Assembly (NCBI GenBank): GCA_964244495.1
Contig: CAXTIU010000011.1
Coordinates: 62,001-126,000 of the forward strand
Reading direction: 5' to 3'
Length of the DNA: 64,000 nt
Source: RH-AL1 sp964244495
Lineage (GTDB): Bacteria; Pseudomonadota; Alphaproteobacteria; Rhizobiales; Beijerinckiaceae
Translations under genes and position numbers: made by a program
Notes under the pieces: generated by a model
Seen by the model: only the letters and a program-made list of their open reading frames with translations
Told to the model about the DNA's origin: nothing
Databases searched by the model: none
Shown: positions 42,300-51,261 of the stretch, one piece after another
Position numbering within the stretch: position 1 is the first letter of the stretch
Layout of the letters: each line of letters opens with the position of its first letter

Positions 42300-42548
42300 A
42301 TGGATCTCGTCACCCTGCCCATCCTCGCGATCGTGTTCAGTGTTGGCTTGGCCTCGTTCGCCCTCGCGGCCGGAGGGGGCGCCAGCTCCGGTGGCGGCGA
42401 CGCGCAGAACCATCCGGCGAGCGGCCTTCCGCCCGGCGAACCGGGACCGGCCGGCGCCAACAACAACCCGCGCAAGACGGCGCTGCCACCCGACGCGCGC
42501 AACGACGGGACGGTACCGCCGGCGGCCGGGGTTCCGGCGCGCCAGTAG
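42300..42548 (+). CDS. Small exported hypothetical protein, 82 residues
   Basis: The protein opens MDLVTLPILAIVFSVGLASF and has an ALAA signal-peptidase site, after which the 60-residue remainder is Gly/Pro/Ala-rich and contains no cysteine or motif I know. The ATG at 42300 follows GAGAAG by about 8 bases and the previous stop by 11 bases. It looks like the second gene of a two-gene unit of exported small proteins. Function unknown. Confidence 0.55.
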   Translation: MDLVTLPILAIVFSVGLASFALAAGGGASSGGGDAQNHPASGLPPGEPGPAGANNNPRKTALPPDARNDGTVPPAAGVPARQ

Positions 42549-42569
42549 CGGACACGGGCCGAGGGTTGG

Positions 42570-42914
42570 TCAGTGCACGGTCGGCGTCAGGTCCCGCCAA
42601 CCGTTGCGCGCGGCGACCCGATCGATCAATTGCGACTTGCGCGCTTCCATGGCGGCGAGGGCGGCGCCGATCTCGTCGCGTGAGGATCGGCTGGCGCCCG
42701 ACCAGACGGTGCCGCCGATGATCGCGGTGATCGCGCCTAGCACCACCGGCGCCGTCCGGTACGCGCCGGCCACCGTGAAGACCAGCACGAGGGCGATGCC
42801 GCCGAGCCACATCGCCGCGCGCCCCAGGAGGATGGCCTGGCGGCAGCTCTCCAGGGCGTCCCGCAGCGCCTCGATCCGACGATCGGCCTCGTCGAGCTGG
42901 GCGTCCGTTCCCAT
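42570..42914 (-). CDS. Two-helix membrane protein of unknown function
   Basis: The 114-residue protein has an N-terminal amphipathic helix (QLDEADRRIEALRDALESCR), two hydrophobic spans at about 34-52 and 55-72 separated by a short AYRTA turn, and a cytoplasmic C-terminal helix (DEIGAALAAMEARKSQLIDR). No motif I know is present. It begins 31 bases after the stop of the MaoC gene and could be cotranscribed with it. Function unknown. Confidence 0.6.
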   Translation of the reverse strand: MGTDAQLDEADRRIEALRDALESCRQAILLGRAAMWLGGIALVLVFTVAGAYRTAPVVLGAITAIIGGTVWSGASRSSRDEIGAALAAMEARKSQLIDRVAARNGWRDLTPTVH

Positions 42915-42945
42915 CGGCCTGCCTCCCGGCGAACAAGCGGTGGTT

Positions 42946-43986
42946 CTACTTGCGACCCGTACCGGTCGGCCACAGCAGCCTGCCCTCGAAACCGTAGACG
43001 GTTGAGCCGTCGGCGGCGTGGCCGGTGCCGGCGGTGGTGATCATGCCCCATCCAGGCCGCAAGGTGCGCTTGGCCTTGATCGCGAGGCGATAGGTGACCG
43101 TTTCCCCCGCGCGGACCGGCCGTAGCCATTTCAACGCCGTGAAGCCGGGCGAGGGACCGCCGGCCGCCACCGGCAACCCCGAGGCCGTCCGCGCCACGGC
43201 CGAGCGCTGCCGCGCGGCGACGTAGTGCTTCATCCAGAACGCCGCCGTCTGCCAGCCGGAGGCGACCAAGCCGCCGAAGTGGCTGCGCGTGGCGGCATCG
43301 GCGTCCAGGTGGAAATACTGGGGATCGTAGAGCGCGGCGAAGGTGGTGATGGTGTCCGGCGTGAAGAGCTGCGTACCGAGCAGGCTCTCGTGGCCGACCG
43401 CCACCTCCTCGTATGAAGCGGCGAGCATGAGGTCGGCGTCCGTCGCGGGTGTCGCCGCGGACACGGCCGCCGGCTCGCGCGCCGCCCCCGATGGCTGCTG
43501 GCGAGCCGCGCCGCGCCGTTGCACGATCACGGGGTTGTGCTGCGTCATGAGCGTGTCGCCGGCGGCGTTGCGCATCTCGAAGGTCGTGGTGACGAAGCCC
43601 CGGTCGGGGCGCGAGCCGGACGGGCGCTTGTCGCCGATCGTCAGCACGAGGTGCAGGGCGTCGCCCGGCCGCACCGGTTTCACCCAGCGGACCTCGTCGA
43701 CGCCCGGCGATCCCATGGAGGCGATCCGGCTAACGAAGGCGTCGAAGTACAGGCGCATGCCGAGCGCGGTCGTGTGCCAGCCCGAGGCGGCGAGCCCGCC
43801 CAGCGGCGAGGCCGCGCCGGCCGCCTCGTCGAGATGGAAGGGCTGCGGGTCATAGGCGGTGGCGAAGGCGGTGATCGCCTCGCGCGTCACGACGATCGGG
43901 TCGGAGCGCAGCACCGTGCCCGGTTCGATGTCCTCGAAATGCAGGAGGTCGGCGGGTGAAGGCTCGGAGGGCGGGCTGGCGGCCAT
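42946..43986 (-). CDS. Tandem MaoC-like dehydratase (two hotdog domains in one chain)
   Basis: This 346-residue protein consists of two MaoC hotdog domains in tandem. The first (about 15-155) has LHFEDIEPGTVLRSDPIVV and AYDPQPFHLDEAAG, with GGLAASGWHT after it. The second (about 188-345) repeats the pattern with ALYDPQYFHLDADAA and GGLVASGWQT. The D-x-Q-x-F-H pattern is the hydratase active-site segment (aspartate and histidine). A linker of about 35 Ala/Pro-rich residues joins them. MaoC proteins hydrate enoyl-CoA thioesters; the substrate is unknown. Translation start is the ATG at 43986, 31 bases after ychF. Confidence 0.85.
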   Translation of the reverse strand: MAASPPSEPSPADLLHFEDIEPGTVLRSDPIVVTREAITAFATAYDPQPFHLDEAAGAASPLGGLAASGWHTTALGMRLYFDAFVSRIASMGSPGVDEVRWVKPVRPGDALHLVLTIGDKRPSGSRPDRGFVTTTFEMRNAAGDTLMTQHNPVIVQRRGAARQQPSGAAREPAAVSAATPATDADLMLAASYEEVAVGHESLLGTQLFTPDTITTFAALYDPQYFHLDADAATRSHFGGLVASGWQTAAFWMKHYVAARQRSAVARTASGLPVAAGGPSPGFTALKWLRPVRAGETVTYRLAIKAKRTLRPGWGMITTAGTGHAADGSTVYGFEGRLLWPTGTGRK

Positions 43987-44017
43987 AGTAACCTCGCTTG
44001 GAAAACCTTGGACGGCC

Positions 44018-45118
44018 TCAGTTGGCGAAGCGGAAATGCAGCACGTCGCCGTCGGCGACGACGTAATCCTTGCCTTCCAGGCGGAAGCGGCCGGCCTCGC
44101 GCGCGCCGGCCTCGCCCCGGCCGGCGACGTAATCGTCGTAGGCGACCGTCTCGGCGCGGATATACCCCTTCTCGAAGTCGGTGTGGATGACGCCGGCCGC
44201 CGCCGGCCCCTTGGTGCCGAGCGGCACGGTCCAGGCGCGCGTCTCCTTGGGTCCCACGGTGAAGTAGGTGATGAGGTGGAGCAGGCCGTAGCCGGCGCGG
44301 ATCACCCGGTTGAGGCCCGGCTCGCCCAGGCCGACGGCCTCCAGGTACTCGGCCTGCTCGGCCTGCGGCATCACCGCGATTTCGCTCTCGATGCGCGCCG
44401 AAACGACCACCGCCACCGCGCCCTCCGCCTCCGCGTGGCCGGCGACGGCGGCGGAGAAGGCGTTGCCGGCATCGGCCGAGGCTTCCTCGACGTTGCAGAC
44501 GTAGAGCACCGGCTTCGCCGACAGCAGGCCGAGGCCGACGAAGGCCTTGCGTTCGTCCGGCTTGACGGCGGCGAGCCGGGCCGGCTTGCCCTCGCGCAGC
44601 AGCGCGAGGCAGCGGGTCATGAGGTCGAGCAGCGCCGCCGCGTCCTTGTCGCCGCCGGTCTTCGCGCGCTTCTCCAGCGCCGGCACGCGCTTCTCCAGGC
44701 TGTCGAGGTCGGCCAGCATCAGCTCGGTCTCGATCGTCTCGATGTCGGCGAGCGGGGCGATCGCGCCCTCGACGTGGGTCACGTCGTCGTCCACGAAGCA
44801 GCGCACCACGTGGGCGATCGCGTCGCACTCGCGGATGTTGCCGAGGAACTGGTTGCCGAGCCCCTCGCCCTTGGAGGCGCCGCGTACCAGCCCGGCGATG
44901 TCGACGAAGGTGAGCCGTGTCGGGATGATCTCGCGCGAGCCGGCGATGGCCGACAGCACGGCGAGCCGCGGGTCCGGCACGGCGACGTCGCCGACGTTGG
45001 GCTCGATCGTGCAGAAGGGATAGTTCGCCGCCTGCGCGGCGGCGGTCTGGGTGAGGGCGTTGAAGAGGGTCGACTTGCCGACGTTGGGCAGGCCGACGAT
45101 GCCGCATTTGAAACCCAT
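44018..45118 (-). CDS. ychF: Ribosome-binding ATPase YchF/Ola1
   Basis: YchF is a universally conserved Obg-like P-loop NTPase that binds ribosomes and prefers ATP. From MGFKCGIVGLPNVGKSTLFN (45118) the protein has 366 residues. The P-loop is residues 8-16, switch regions include DIAGLVRGASKGEGLGNQFL, and the usual NKxD is replaced by NVEE (VLYVCNVEEA), which explains ATP preference. The C-terminal TGS domain contains AGVIHTDFEKGYIRAETV. The frame is open another 19 codons upstream but the conserved N-terminus sets the start. Confidence 0.95.
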   Translation of the reverse strand: MGFKCGIVGLPNVGKSTLFNALTQTAAAQAANYPFCTIEPNVGDVAVPDPRLAVLSAIAGSREIIPTRLTFVDIAGLVRGASKGEGLGNQFLGNIRECDAIAHVVRCFVDDDVTHVEGAIAPLADIETIETELMLADLDSLEKRVPALEKRAKTGGDKDAAALLDLMTRCLALLREGKPARLAAVKPDERKAFVGLGLLSAKPVLYVCNVEEASADAGNAFSAAVAGHAEAEGAVAVVVSARIESEIAVMPQAEQAEYLEAVGLGEPGLNRVIRAGYGLLHLITYFTVGPKETRAWTVPLGTKGPAAAGVIHTDFEKGYIRAETVAYDDYVAGRGEAGAREAGRFRLEGKDYVVADGDVLHFRFAN

Positions 45119-45182
45119 GGCGATCCCGGGGAAAGGAGGTGCCCGGTGGTTAGCGCGCCCCGCCGCGCACGGCAACAGCCGC

Positions 45183-45884
45183 TCACACGTGCTCGGGCGC
45201 CTCCGCCTTCGCCTCGCCCTTCAGCTCGGTGCGCAGGATGAGGGGCACCTGGGTAAAGGTGAACAGGAAGATCAGCCCCGCCGTGCCGGGGAACTTGAAC
45301 AGCACCCAGGCGTGCTCGGAGAGGTTGCGCCACACGATCTCGTTGGCCACCGCCAGCCCCAGGAAGAAGAACCCCCAGCGCAGCGTCAGCACGCGCCAGC
45401 CTTCTTCCGTCAGCGCCATCGCGTTGTCGAGCATGATCGGCAGCAGCGGCCGGTTGAAGGCGAGGCCGCCGAGCATGCCGCCGCCGAACAGGGCGTAGAG
45501 GATGGTCGGCTTCATCTTGATGAAGCGCGGGTCCTGGAAATACAGGGTCAGGCCGCCGAACACCACCACCAGGATCGCGGTGACGAGTGGCATCAGGGGC
45601 AGGCGCCGGGTCTTGGCGTAGGAAACGATCAGGGCCAGCACCACCGCCGCCATCAGCACGCCGGTGGCGGTGAACAGCCCCGCCTCCGGGCCGGCCAGCA
45701 GCTTGGCCGGCAGGATCGGCCGCATCAAGGGCTCGAACAGCTTCGGCCGGAAGTTGGCGAAGAAGAAGAGCAGCAGCGGCCCCATCTCCAGCGCGAACTT
45801 CAGCCCCGGCGAGATGGTGCGCGCGGGGACGAGGTTGCCGGCTGGCGGGGGAAGGGCCGGCGCGATGTTTGAACTCTGGTCCAT
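45183..45884 (-). CDS. yciB: Inner-membrane septation protein A (YciB/IspA family)
   Basis: YciB proteins are small multi-span membrane proteins implicated in septation and envelope maintenance. The 233-residue protein has about five hydrophobic spans, with EMGPLLLFFFANFRP near 33-47, KMKPTILYALFGG in the middle and LTLRWGFFFLGLAVANEIVWR, all family signatures. The ATG at 45884 has GAAGGA 3-8 bases upstream. Compared with E. coli YciB (about 180 residues), there is an extra N-terminus of 25 residues and a charged C-terminal tail. Confidence 0.9.
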   Translation of the reverse strand: MDQSSNIAPALPPPAGNLVPARTISPGLKFALEMGPLLLFFFANFRPKLFEPLMRPILPAKLLAGPEAGLFTATGVLMAAVVLALIVSYAKTRRLPLMPLVTAILVVVFGGLTLYFQDPRFIKMKPTILYALFGGGMLGGLAFNRPLLPIMLDNAMALTEEGWRVLTLRWGFFFLGLAVANEIVWRNLSEHAWVLFKFPGTAGLIFLFTFTQVPLILRTELKGEAKAEAPEHV

Positions 45885-46036
45885 GGATCCTTCGGGAGGT
45901 TGGCGTCCTTCGAGGATGTCGGTGCCCCCGCGTCGGCGGGGTGCCGCCTGTGTTTCAGACACTTGGGGCGGCGGCAAGGCCGCTGCATCCCCCTTGCCGG
46001 CGCCGAGGGCATGTCCGCGAGAGGCGAAAGCGCGCG

Positions 46037-46891
46037 CTAACCGCGCCGCCCCTCCGCCAGGATCGCCGCCGACAGTTCGGCCGCCTGCGCCCCGCGCGGC
46101 GCGCGCAGCAGCACGACCTCGAGCGCGCCGAGCGCCGGCAGCGCCGCCGCGCCGGCGTCCGTCGGCCCGACCTCGCGCAGGCCGGCGGGCACGAGCTTGC
46201 GGGCCAGCGTGGTGATCCCGAGTCCCGCGCGCGTCGCGGCGACGAGGCCGCTCAGGCCGTCGCTGGTGCACGCGATGCGCCAGGGGACGCCCGCGTGGTC
46301 GAGGGCGGCCAGCGCCATCGACCGGACGACGCTCGGCGGCGGGTAGACGATCAGCGGCACGGGTCCCCCCTTCGGCGACGCCTCGCCGCCGGCGCCGATC
46401 CAGACGAGGGAATCGCGCCAGACGAGGTCGCCGCGCTCGTCGCCCGGCCATCGCTCGCACAGCACGACGTCGAGCGCGCCGGCATCGAAGCGCCCGACCA
46501 GGGCCACCGACGGCGCGACGGCGAGTTCGAGGTCGATGTCGGGATGATCGCGCGCGAAACGTGCCAGCACCTGCGGCAGCCACGCCGTCACGAGATCCTC
46601 GGTGGCGCCGAACCGGAGGCGACCGCGCAGCCTGGTGCCGGCGAGGTGGCGCTCGGCGCGTTCGCCCGTTTCCAGGATCGTCCGCGCGAAGCCGATCAGG
46701 CCCTCGCCGGCGACAGTGAGCGCCACGGAATGCGTGTCCCGCACGAAGAGCCGGTGGCCGAGGCCCTGTTCCAGCCGCCGGACATGGTCGCTCACCGTGG
46801 ACTGCCTGATCGCCAGCTTGCGGCTCGTTTCCGAGAAGCTGCTGCCCTCCGCGATGACGAGGAACGTCCTGAGCAGAAGGGGGTCGAGCAT
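46037..46891 (-). CDS. LysR-family transcriptional regulator
   Basis: The 284-residue protein has a winged helix-turn-helix in residues 1-60 (LLLRTFLVIAEGSSFSETSR and RQSTVSDHVRRLEQGLG) and a LysR effector-binding domain from about 88 to 280. Helix 3 of the DNA-binding domain is intact. It is divergent from the MFS gene at 47172, with 280 bases between them, the classical arrangement in which a LysR protein controls its neighbour. Effector and exact target are unknown. Confidence 0.88.
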   Translation of the reverse strand: MLDPLLLRTFLVIAEGSSFSETSRKLAIRQSTVSDHVRRLEQGLGHRLFVRDTHSVALTVAGEGLIGFARTILETGERAERHLAGTRLRGRLRFGATEDLVTAWLPQVLARFARDHPDIDLELAVAPSVALVGRFDAGALDVVLCERWPGDERGDLVWRDSLVWIGAGGEASPKGGPVPLIVYPPPSVVRSMALAALDHAGVPWRIACTSDGLSGLVAATRAGLGITTLARKLVPAGLREVGPTDAGAAALPALGALEVVLLRAPRGAQAAELSAAILAEGRRG

Positions 46892-47171
46892 CGCTTCGCC
46901 TGTTCATCGCTGATCGCTTGCGCCGCCATCCGTTACCGCGACGCGCCGAAGGCGACGAGCCCGCACGCGCGGTCTTCGTCGAAGCCCGTTCGCGTCACCG
47001 CCGAAAGGCGGCTGCCGTTCCATCGAAAAGCCGCTGGACACGACCGTCGCGATGCCGTCCTTGACGGGGGTCGGAGATCGGCGCGCGCAAACCGTTAACG
47101 CGCCAATGATCGGTGTCGGCAAGCGTGCCGCTCGTCGACGCCCCAGGCCAACCCAGGTGGAGAAGCAGCCA

Positions 47172-48899
47172 ATGACCACCCTCGATCACGCGCCGCCTCG
47201 GGCTGGAACGGAGGCGGGGCTGCTCGACCGGGGACGCACGGTCGCCAAGCCCGGCTTCAACCGCTGGCTCGTGCCTCCGGCCGCGCTCGCCATCCACTTG
47301 TCGATCGGCATGGCCTACGCGCTGAGCGTGTTCTGGAAACCGCTCGCGGCCGCCATCCCCAACACGGACGCCGCCGCCTGCAAGGCGATGGGCTTCCTCG
47401 CCATGCTGACGACGACGACCTGCAACTGGCCCGACTCGGCGACCGTGGTGACCTTCGAGATCGCCATCGTGGTGCTCGGCATCTCCGCCGCCCTGTTCGG
47501 CGGCTGGCTGGAGCGGGCGGGGCCGCGCAAGGCCGGGCTCGTCGCGGCCCTGTGCTGGGGCGGCGGCTTCCTCCTCAGCGCGCTCGCCGTGCAGATCCAT
47601 CAGCTCTGGCTGCTGTACCTGGGGCTCGGCCTGGTCGGCGGCGTCGGGCTGGGGCTCGGCTACATCTCGCCCGTGTCGACGCTGATCAAGTGGTTCCCCG
47701 ACCGGCGCGGCATGGCGACCGGCATGGCGATCATGGGGTTCGGCGGGGGCGCGATGATCGGCGCGCCGCTCGCCAACCTGCTGATGAGCGGCGGCACCGT
47801 CGTCAGCCTCGGCGGCTTCAGCCTCACCGTCGCCGGCTTCAAGTCCGCCGCCGGCCCGGGCGTCACCGAAACCTTCCTGGTGCTGGGCCTGCTCTACCTC
47901 GTCGTCATGGCCATCGGCGCCTTCTCCTACCGCGTACCGCCGGACAACTGGGCGCCGCAGGGCTGGGTCGCGCCGGCGCGCCGGACAAGGCTGATCTCGC
48001 ACGGCGACGTCCACCTCAACGACGCGCACAGGACGCTGTCGTTCTGGATGATCTGGAGCGTGCTGTTCCTCAACGTCACCGCCGGCATCGCGGTGCTCTC
48101 GATCGCCTCGCCGATGCTGCAGACGATCTTCGGCGGCCGCCTGATCGGGCTCGTGCCGGGCGCCACGCCGACGGCGCCGCAGCTCGCGTCGATCGCCGCC
48201 GTCGCCGCCGGCTTCGTCGGGCTGCTGTCGCTGTTCAACATCGGCGGCCGGTTCTTCTGGGCCTCGATCTCCGACACGATCGGGCGCAAGGCGACCTACG
48301 CCGTCTTCTTCGCGCTCGGCATCCTCCTCTACGCCGCCGTGCCGAGCCTGGCGGACGCCGGCTCCAAGGCCCTCTTCGTCGCCGCGCTCTGCGTGATCCT
48401 CTCGATGTACGGCGGCGGCTTCGCGACGGTGCCGGCCTACCTCGCCGACATCTTCGGCACCAAGTTCGTCGGGGCGATCCACGGCCGGCTGCTCACCGCC
48501 TGGTCGGTGGCCGGCGTGGCCGGGTCCGAGATCATCGTGCGCGTCCGCGACTACCAGATCCAGACGAACCACCTGCCGCCGGCGCAGGTCTACGACGCGG
48601 TCATGTACGTCATGGTCGGCCTGCTCGCGCTGGGTTTCGTGTGCAACCTGCTGGTGCGGCCGGTCGGCGACAAGTGGCTGATGCGCCGCGACGGGACGGG
48701 AACGGGCGCCGCCATCCCCACCGCCGGGCTGGCGACGACGGCCGGCGAAGCGGTGCGACCGGTGCCGGCCGCGTCTGGGCAGGGCATCGGTTTCGGCTCG
48801 CTCGGCGGCGCGGCGCTGATCCCGTGGCTCATCATCGCCGTGCCGGTCGCCTGGGGCCTCTACAAGGCGATCCTGAGCGCGCTCAAGATCCTGACTTGA
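47172..48899 (+). CDS. MFS transporter, oxalate/formate antiporter-like (OFA) family
   Basis: The 575-residue carrier has 12 predicted spans. HLSIGMAYALSVFWKPL, GPRKAGLVAALCWGGGFLLS and GYISPVSTLIKWFPDRRGMA are characteristic of the OFA group. It is longer than usual because of an insertion after span 2-3 (MGFLAMLTTTTCNWPDSA), a loop of about 40 residues at mid-protein and a C-terminal stretch before a last hydrophobic segment, LIPWLIIAVPVAWGLYKAIL. OFA members exchange small carboxylates; the substrate is unknown. The start at 47172 has GGAGAAG upstream. LysR gene divergent. Confidence 0.87.
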   Translation: MTTLDHAPPRAGTEAGLLDRGRTVAKPGFNRWLVPPAALAIHLSIGMAYALSVFWKPLAAAIPNTDAAACKAMGFLAMLTTTTCNWPDSATVVTFEIAIVVLGISAALFGGWLERAGPRKAGLVAALCWGGGFLLSALAVQIHQLWLLYLGLGLVGGVGLGLGYISPVSTLIKWFPDRRGMATGMAIMGFGGGAMIGAPLANLLMSGGTVVSLGGFSLTVAGFKSAAGPGVTETFLVLGLLYLVVMAIGAFSYRVPPDNWAPQGWVAPARRTRLISHGDVHLNDAHRTLSFWMIWSVLFLNVTAGIAVLSIASPMLQTIFGGRLIGLVPGATPTAPQLASIAAVAAGFVGLLSLFNIGGRFFWASISDTIGRKATYAVFFALGILLYAAVPSLADAGSKALFVAALCVILSMYGGGFATVPAYLADIFGTKFVGAIHGRLLTAWSVAGVAGSEIIVRVRDYQIQTNHLPPAQVYDAVMYVMVGLLALGFVCNLLVRPVGDKWLMRRDGTGTGAAIPTAGLATTAGEAVRPVPAASGQGIGFGSLGGAALIPWLIIAVPVAWGLYKAILSALKILT

Positions 48900-48926
48900 G
48901 CCTTCTCGCGCCCGCCCGTCCCGAAC

Positions 48927-51005
48927 TCAGCGAAACGAGAACATCGACGCGCGCCGGCTCGCGGTCGCCGCCGCCGCGACCGTGAAGCCGCCGCCCAGCG
49001 CCCGCGCCGCGTCGAGGCCGGCGCGAAGGCGCGGGCTGGCCTGCGCCGGCTCGAAGGGCGACGCGCCATCGTGCTGAAGCGCGATCGCGACGCTCGCCCG
49101 CTCGGCCTCGGTGCCGCCGGCCGCGAGCGCGAGCATCAGGGCCAGCGCTCCCCTGCCGTGGTGACCCTCGACGGCCGCCCCGTCCTGTCGGCTGCCGTCC
49201 CGCCGGGTGTCGCCTGGCCCGGCATCCTCTTGGCGCAGCAAGGCGTAAAGGTCGACGAAGCGCTTCACAGCGCGCGGCGAAGGGCCGCCCAGCCCGGCGA
49301 GGCCGGTGAGCATCGAGGCTTCGGCGACGGTGACCGGCTCGTCGAGCACGGAGGTCGAGGCGTCGGGCTTGCGCCGCGCCGCCGGGCCGGGACGCGCCAT
49401 CCCCAACGCCGCCTGGACGAGCGGGCGGTAGTCGCGCTCGGCCGCGCCGCTGTCGACGCGCACCGGAACCTGGACCCAGCGCTGCAGATCGTCGAGCGCG
49501 CCACCGAGCCCGCCGGCCTCGGCGAGCCGGGCGGGGTCGGCGGCGACGATCGCGGCCAGCCCCGCGCCCAGCGAGCGATGCAGCGCGTCGAGGATCGCCC
49601 GCGCCCGCTCCGGTGCCACCGCGTCGAGGTGGTCGATCGCGAACACGATCCGTTGCGGCGCAGCCTTGCCGCCATCCCCCTTGCCACCCGTCGCCATCAT
49701 CGCGCCGAGCAGGGCGAGGAAGCCCTGCGCCTGCGCCGCCGCGTCGGGTTGGAACGGCGAAGGCGCCTCGGCCGCGCCCGAGCCGCCGACGCGGCGTTCG
49801 GCCTCCGCGCTCTCGCGCGTGAGCCGCTCGACGTCGGCGTCCAGCGTGTCCACCCGCTTGGTCTGGTAGGCGTAGAGCCCGTCGAGGTCGCGGCGGCGAT
49901 TGTCGAGGTCGGCGCCGAGCAGGCGCGCGCCCTTGAACACCGGCTGGAGGAAGCTGAAGGCGCGGAAGAGGTTGACGGCGATCGCCAGCGCGGCGCCGAC
50001 GAAGGCGATCGTGCGCGCGGTGGCGAGCCAATCCATATGGTCGGCGAGCCAGGTCGCGACGCCCATGCCGGCTTGGGGTCCCGAGCGCAGGCTGTCGAGC
50101 CAGCGTTCGGGATCGTCGATGGCGATGCCGAGCCCGACGCCGACCGCGACGAGGACGAGCGCCGCCACGATCAGCTTGGTCTGCCCCTTGAAGGCCCACA
50201 CCGAGCGGAGCGCGAGGCCGAGGCGGCTGCCCGGCCCGGCGACGAGCTGAACGAGGTCCTTGTAGTTGCGCAGCGGGTCGCCGTTGATGCCGAAGGCGGT
50301 GAGGCGGTTCTCGATGCCCGGTCGGTTGGCGCGGGCGTAGGCGTCGACCTGGCTGCCGGCCGCCTCGTAGAGCACCGTTTCGACGAGGCGGGCGCGACGC
50401 GATCCCGCGTCGTCGAGCGCGCGACGCTCGCCGTCGAGCCGGCGGCGCACCTCGTCGAGCTTCTCGTTGACCTCGCGCAGGACGAGGTGGGGGTCGCGCG
50501 CGGCGTGGCCGGCCTCGCGGGCGAAGTCGGGGTAGGGGCGGCGCAGGCCGGCGTGGAGCTTCGCCGCCAGCGCCGTCACGGGATCGCCCTCCAGGCTCGC
50601 GCCGTCGATGGGCTGCACGTGGACGCGGGGCAGGAACGGACTCTGGCCCGCGCTCCCGGCGGCGGACGCGAGATCACGGACGCGGGCGGCGAGGCGGCCC
50701 AGCGCGAAGCTCTTGCCCGTGCCGGGGCCCCCGAGGAGCCCGATGCAGAGCCCCGCGCCGGTGCCGCGATGGGCGACGAGCTCGGCGAGGCGGGCCAGCG
50801 TGTCGTCGAGGCCGAGCGCGTCCTCGCCCAGGCCGCCGAACGGGGTCGGGGTGAGCCGCGACGTGCCGCCGGCGCCCTGCGTGGGGATGCCCGACGCAGG
50901 GGTGCCCGGCGCAGGGATGGTCGGCGGGATCGGCTCGCGCGTCGCGCCGTCCAGCCGTCCTGCGGGCACGACGGCCCCGAGATCGCGCACGCCGACATCC
51001 ACCAC
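48927..51005 (-). CDS. KAP-like membrane-anchored P-loop NTPase
   Basis: I place this 692-residue protein near the KAP family of P-loop NTPases on pattern only. Walker A is GGPGTGKS at about 92-99. Two membrane spans lie near 276-296 and 333-348, both after the P-loop as in KAP proteins. A coiled coil follows (about 367-400). A Walker B-like IVFAIDHLDAV sits near 447-457. The last 180 residues contain LGGPSPRAVKRFVDLYALL, resembling the KAP helical lid. Some KAP proteins act in phage exclusion; no partner gene is adjacent here. Start is taken as GTG 51005 behind GAGGGGG; the frame stays open upstream. Confidence 0.65.
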   Translation of the reverse strand: MVDVGVRDLGAVVPAGRLDGATREPIPPTIPAPGTPASGIPTQGAGGTSRLTPTPFGGLGEDALGLDDTLARLAELVAHRGTGAGLCIGLLGGPGTGKSFALGRLAARVRDLASAAGSAGQSPFLPRVHVQPIDGASLEGDPVTALAAKLHAGLRRPYPDFAREAGHAARDPHLVLREVNEKLDEVRRRLDGERRALDDAGSRRARLVETVLYEAAGSQVDAYARANRPGIENRLTAFGINGDPLRNYKDLVQLVAGPGSRLGLALRSVWAFKGQTKLIVAALVLVAVGVGLGIAIDDPERWLDSLRSGPQAGMGVATWLADHMDWLATARTIAFVGAALAIAVNLFRAFSFLQPVFKGARLLGADLDNRRRDLDGLYAYQTKRVDTLDADVERLTRESAEAERRVGGSGAAEAPSPFQPDAAAQAQGFLALLGAMMATGGKGDGGKAAPQRIVFAIDHLDAVAPERARAILDALHRSLGAGLAAIVAADPARLAEAGGLGGALDDLQRWVQVPVRVDSGAAERDYRPLVQAALGMARPGPAARRKPDASTSVLDEPVTVAEASMLTGLAGLGGPSPRAVKRFVDLYALLRQEDAGPGDTRRDGSRQDGAAVEGHHGRGALALMLALAAGGTEAERASVAIALQHDGASPFEPAQASPRLRAGLDAARALGGGFTVAAAATASRRASMFSFR

Positions 51006-51261
51006 GTGAAACCCCCTCGAAGTCCTCGGTCGTCCAGCGCCGGCGCCATCACGGTGGCGCGGCCGCATAAAGGCTTCCGAATGTGACCATCGGAAGACCC
51101 CGCCGGCCGAGTCGGCGCCGGCCGGTGCGTCGGCGCCCGCGTGGACGATCGCGGGAACGCAGCGGATCGCCGGCTCGCGCGTTGGCTTTCGAGCCTCCAG
51201 CGTGTCCGCGCGAAGACGGCGGCGCCCATCGGGGCACGCGAGGCGACAGGAGACGGCTGCG

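Noticed and set aside
45132..45142. AAAGGAGGTG on the plus strand as a ribosome-binding site for an unlisted gene
   Set aside because: No credible start codon with a coding-like frame follows; the plus strand here is opposite yciB and ychF.
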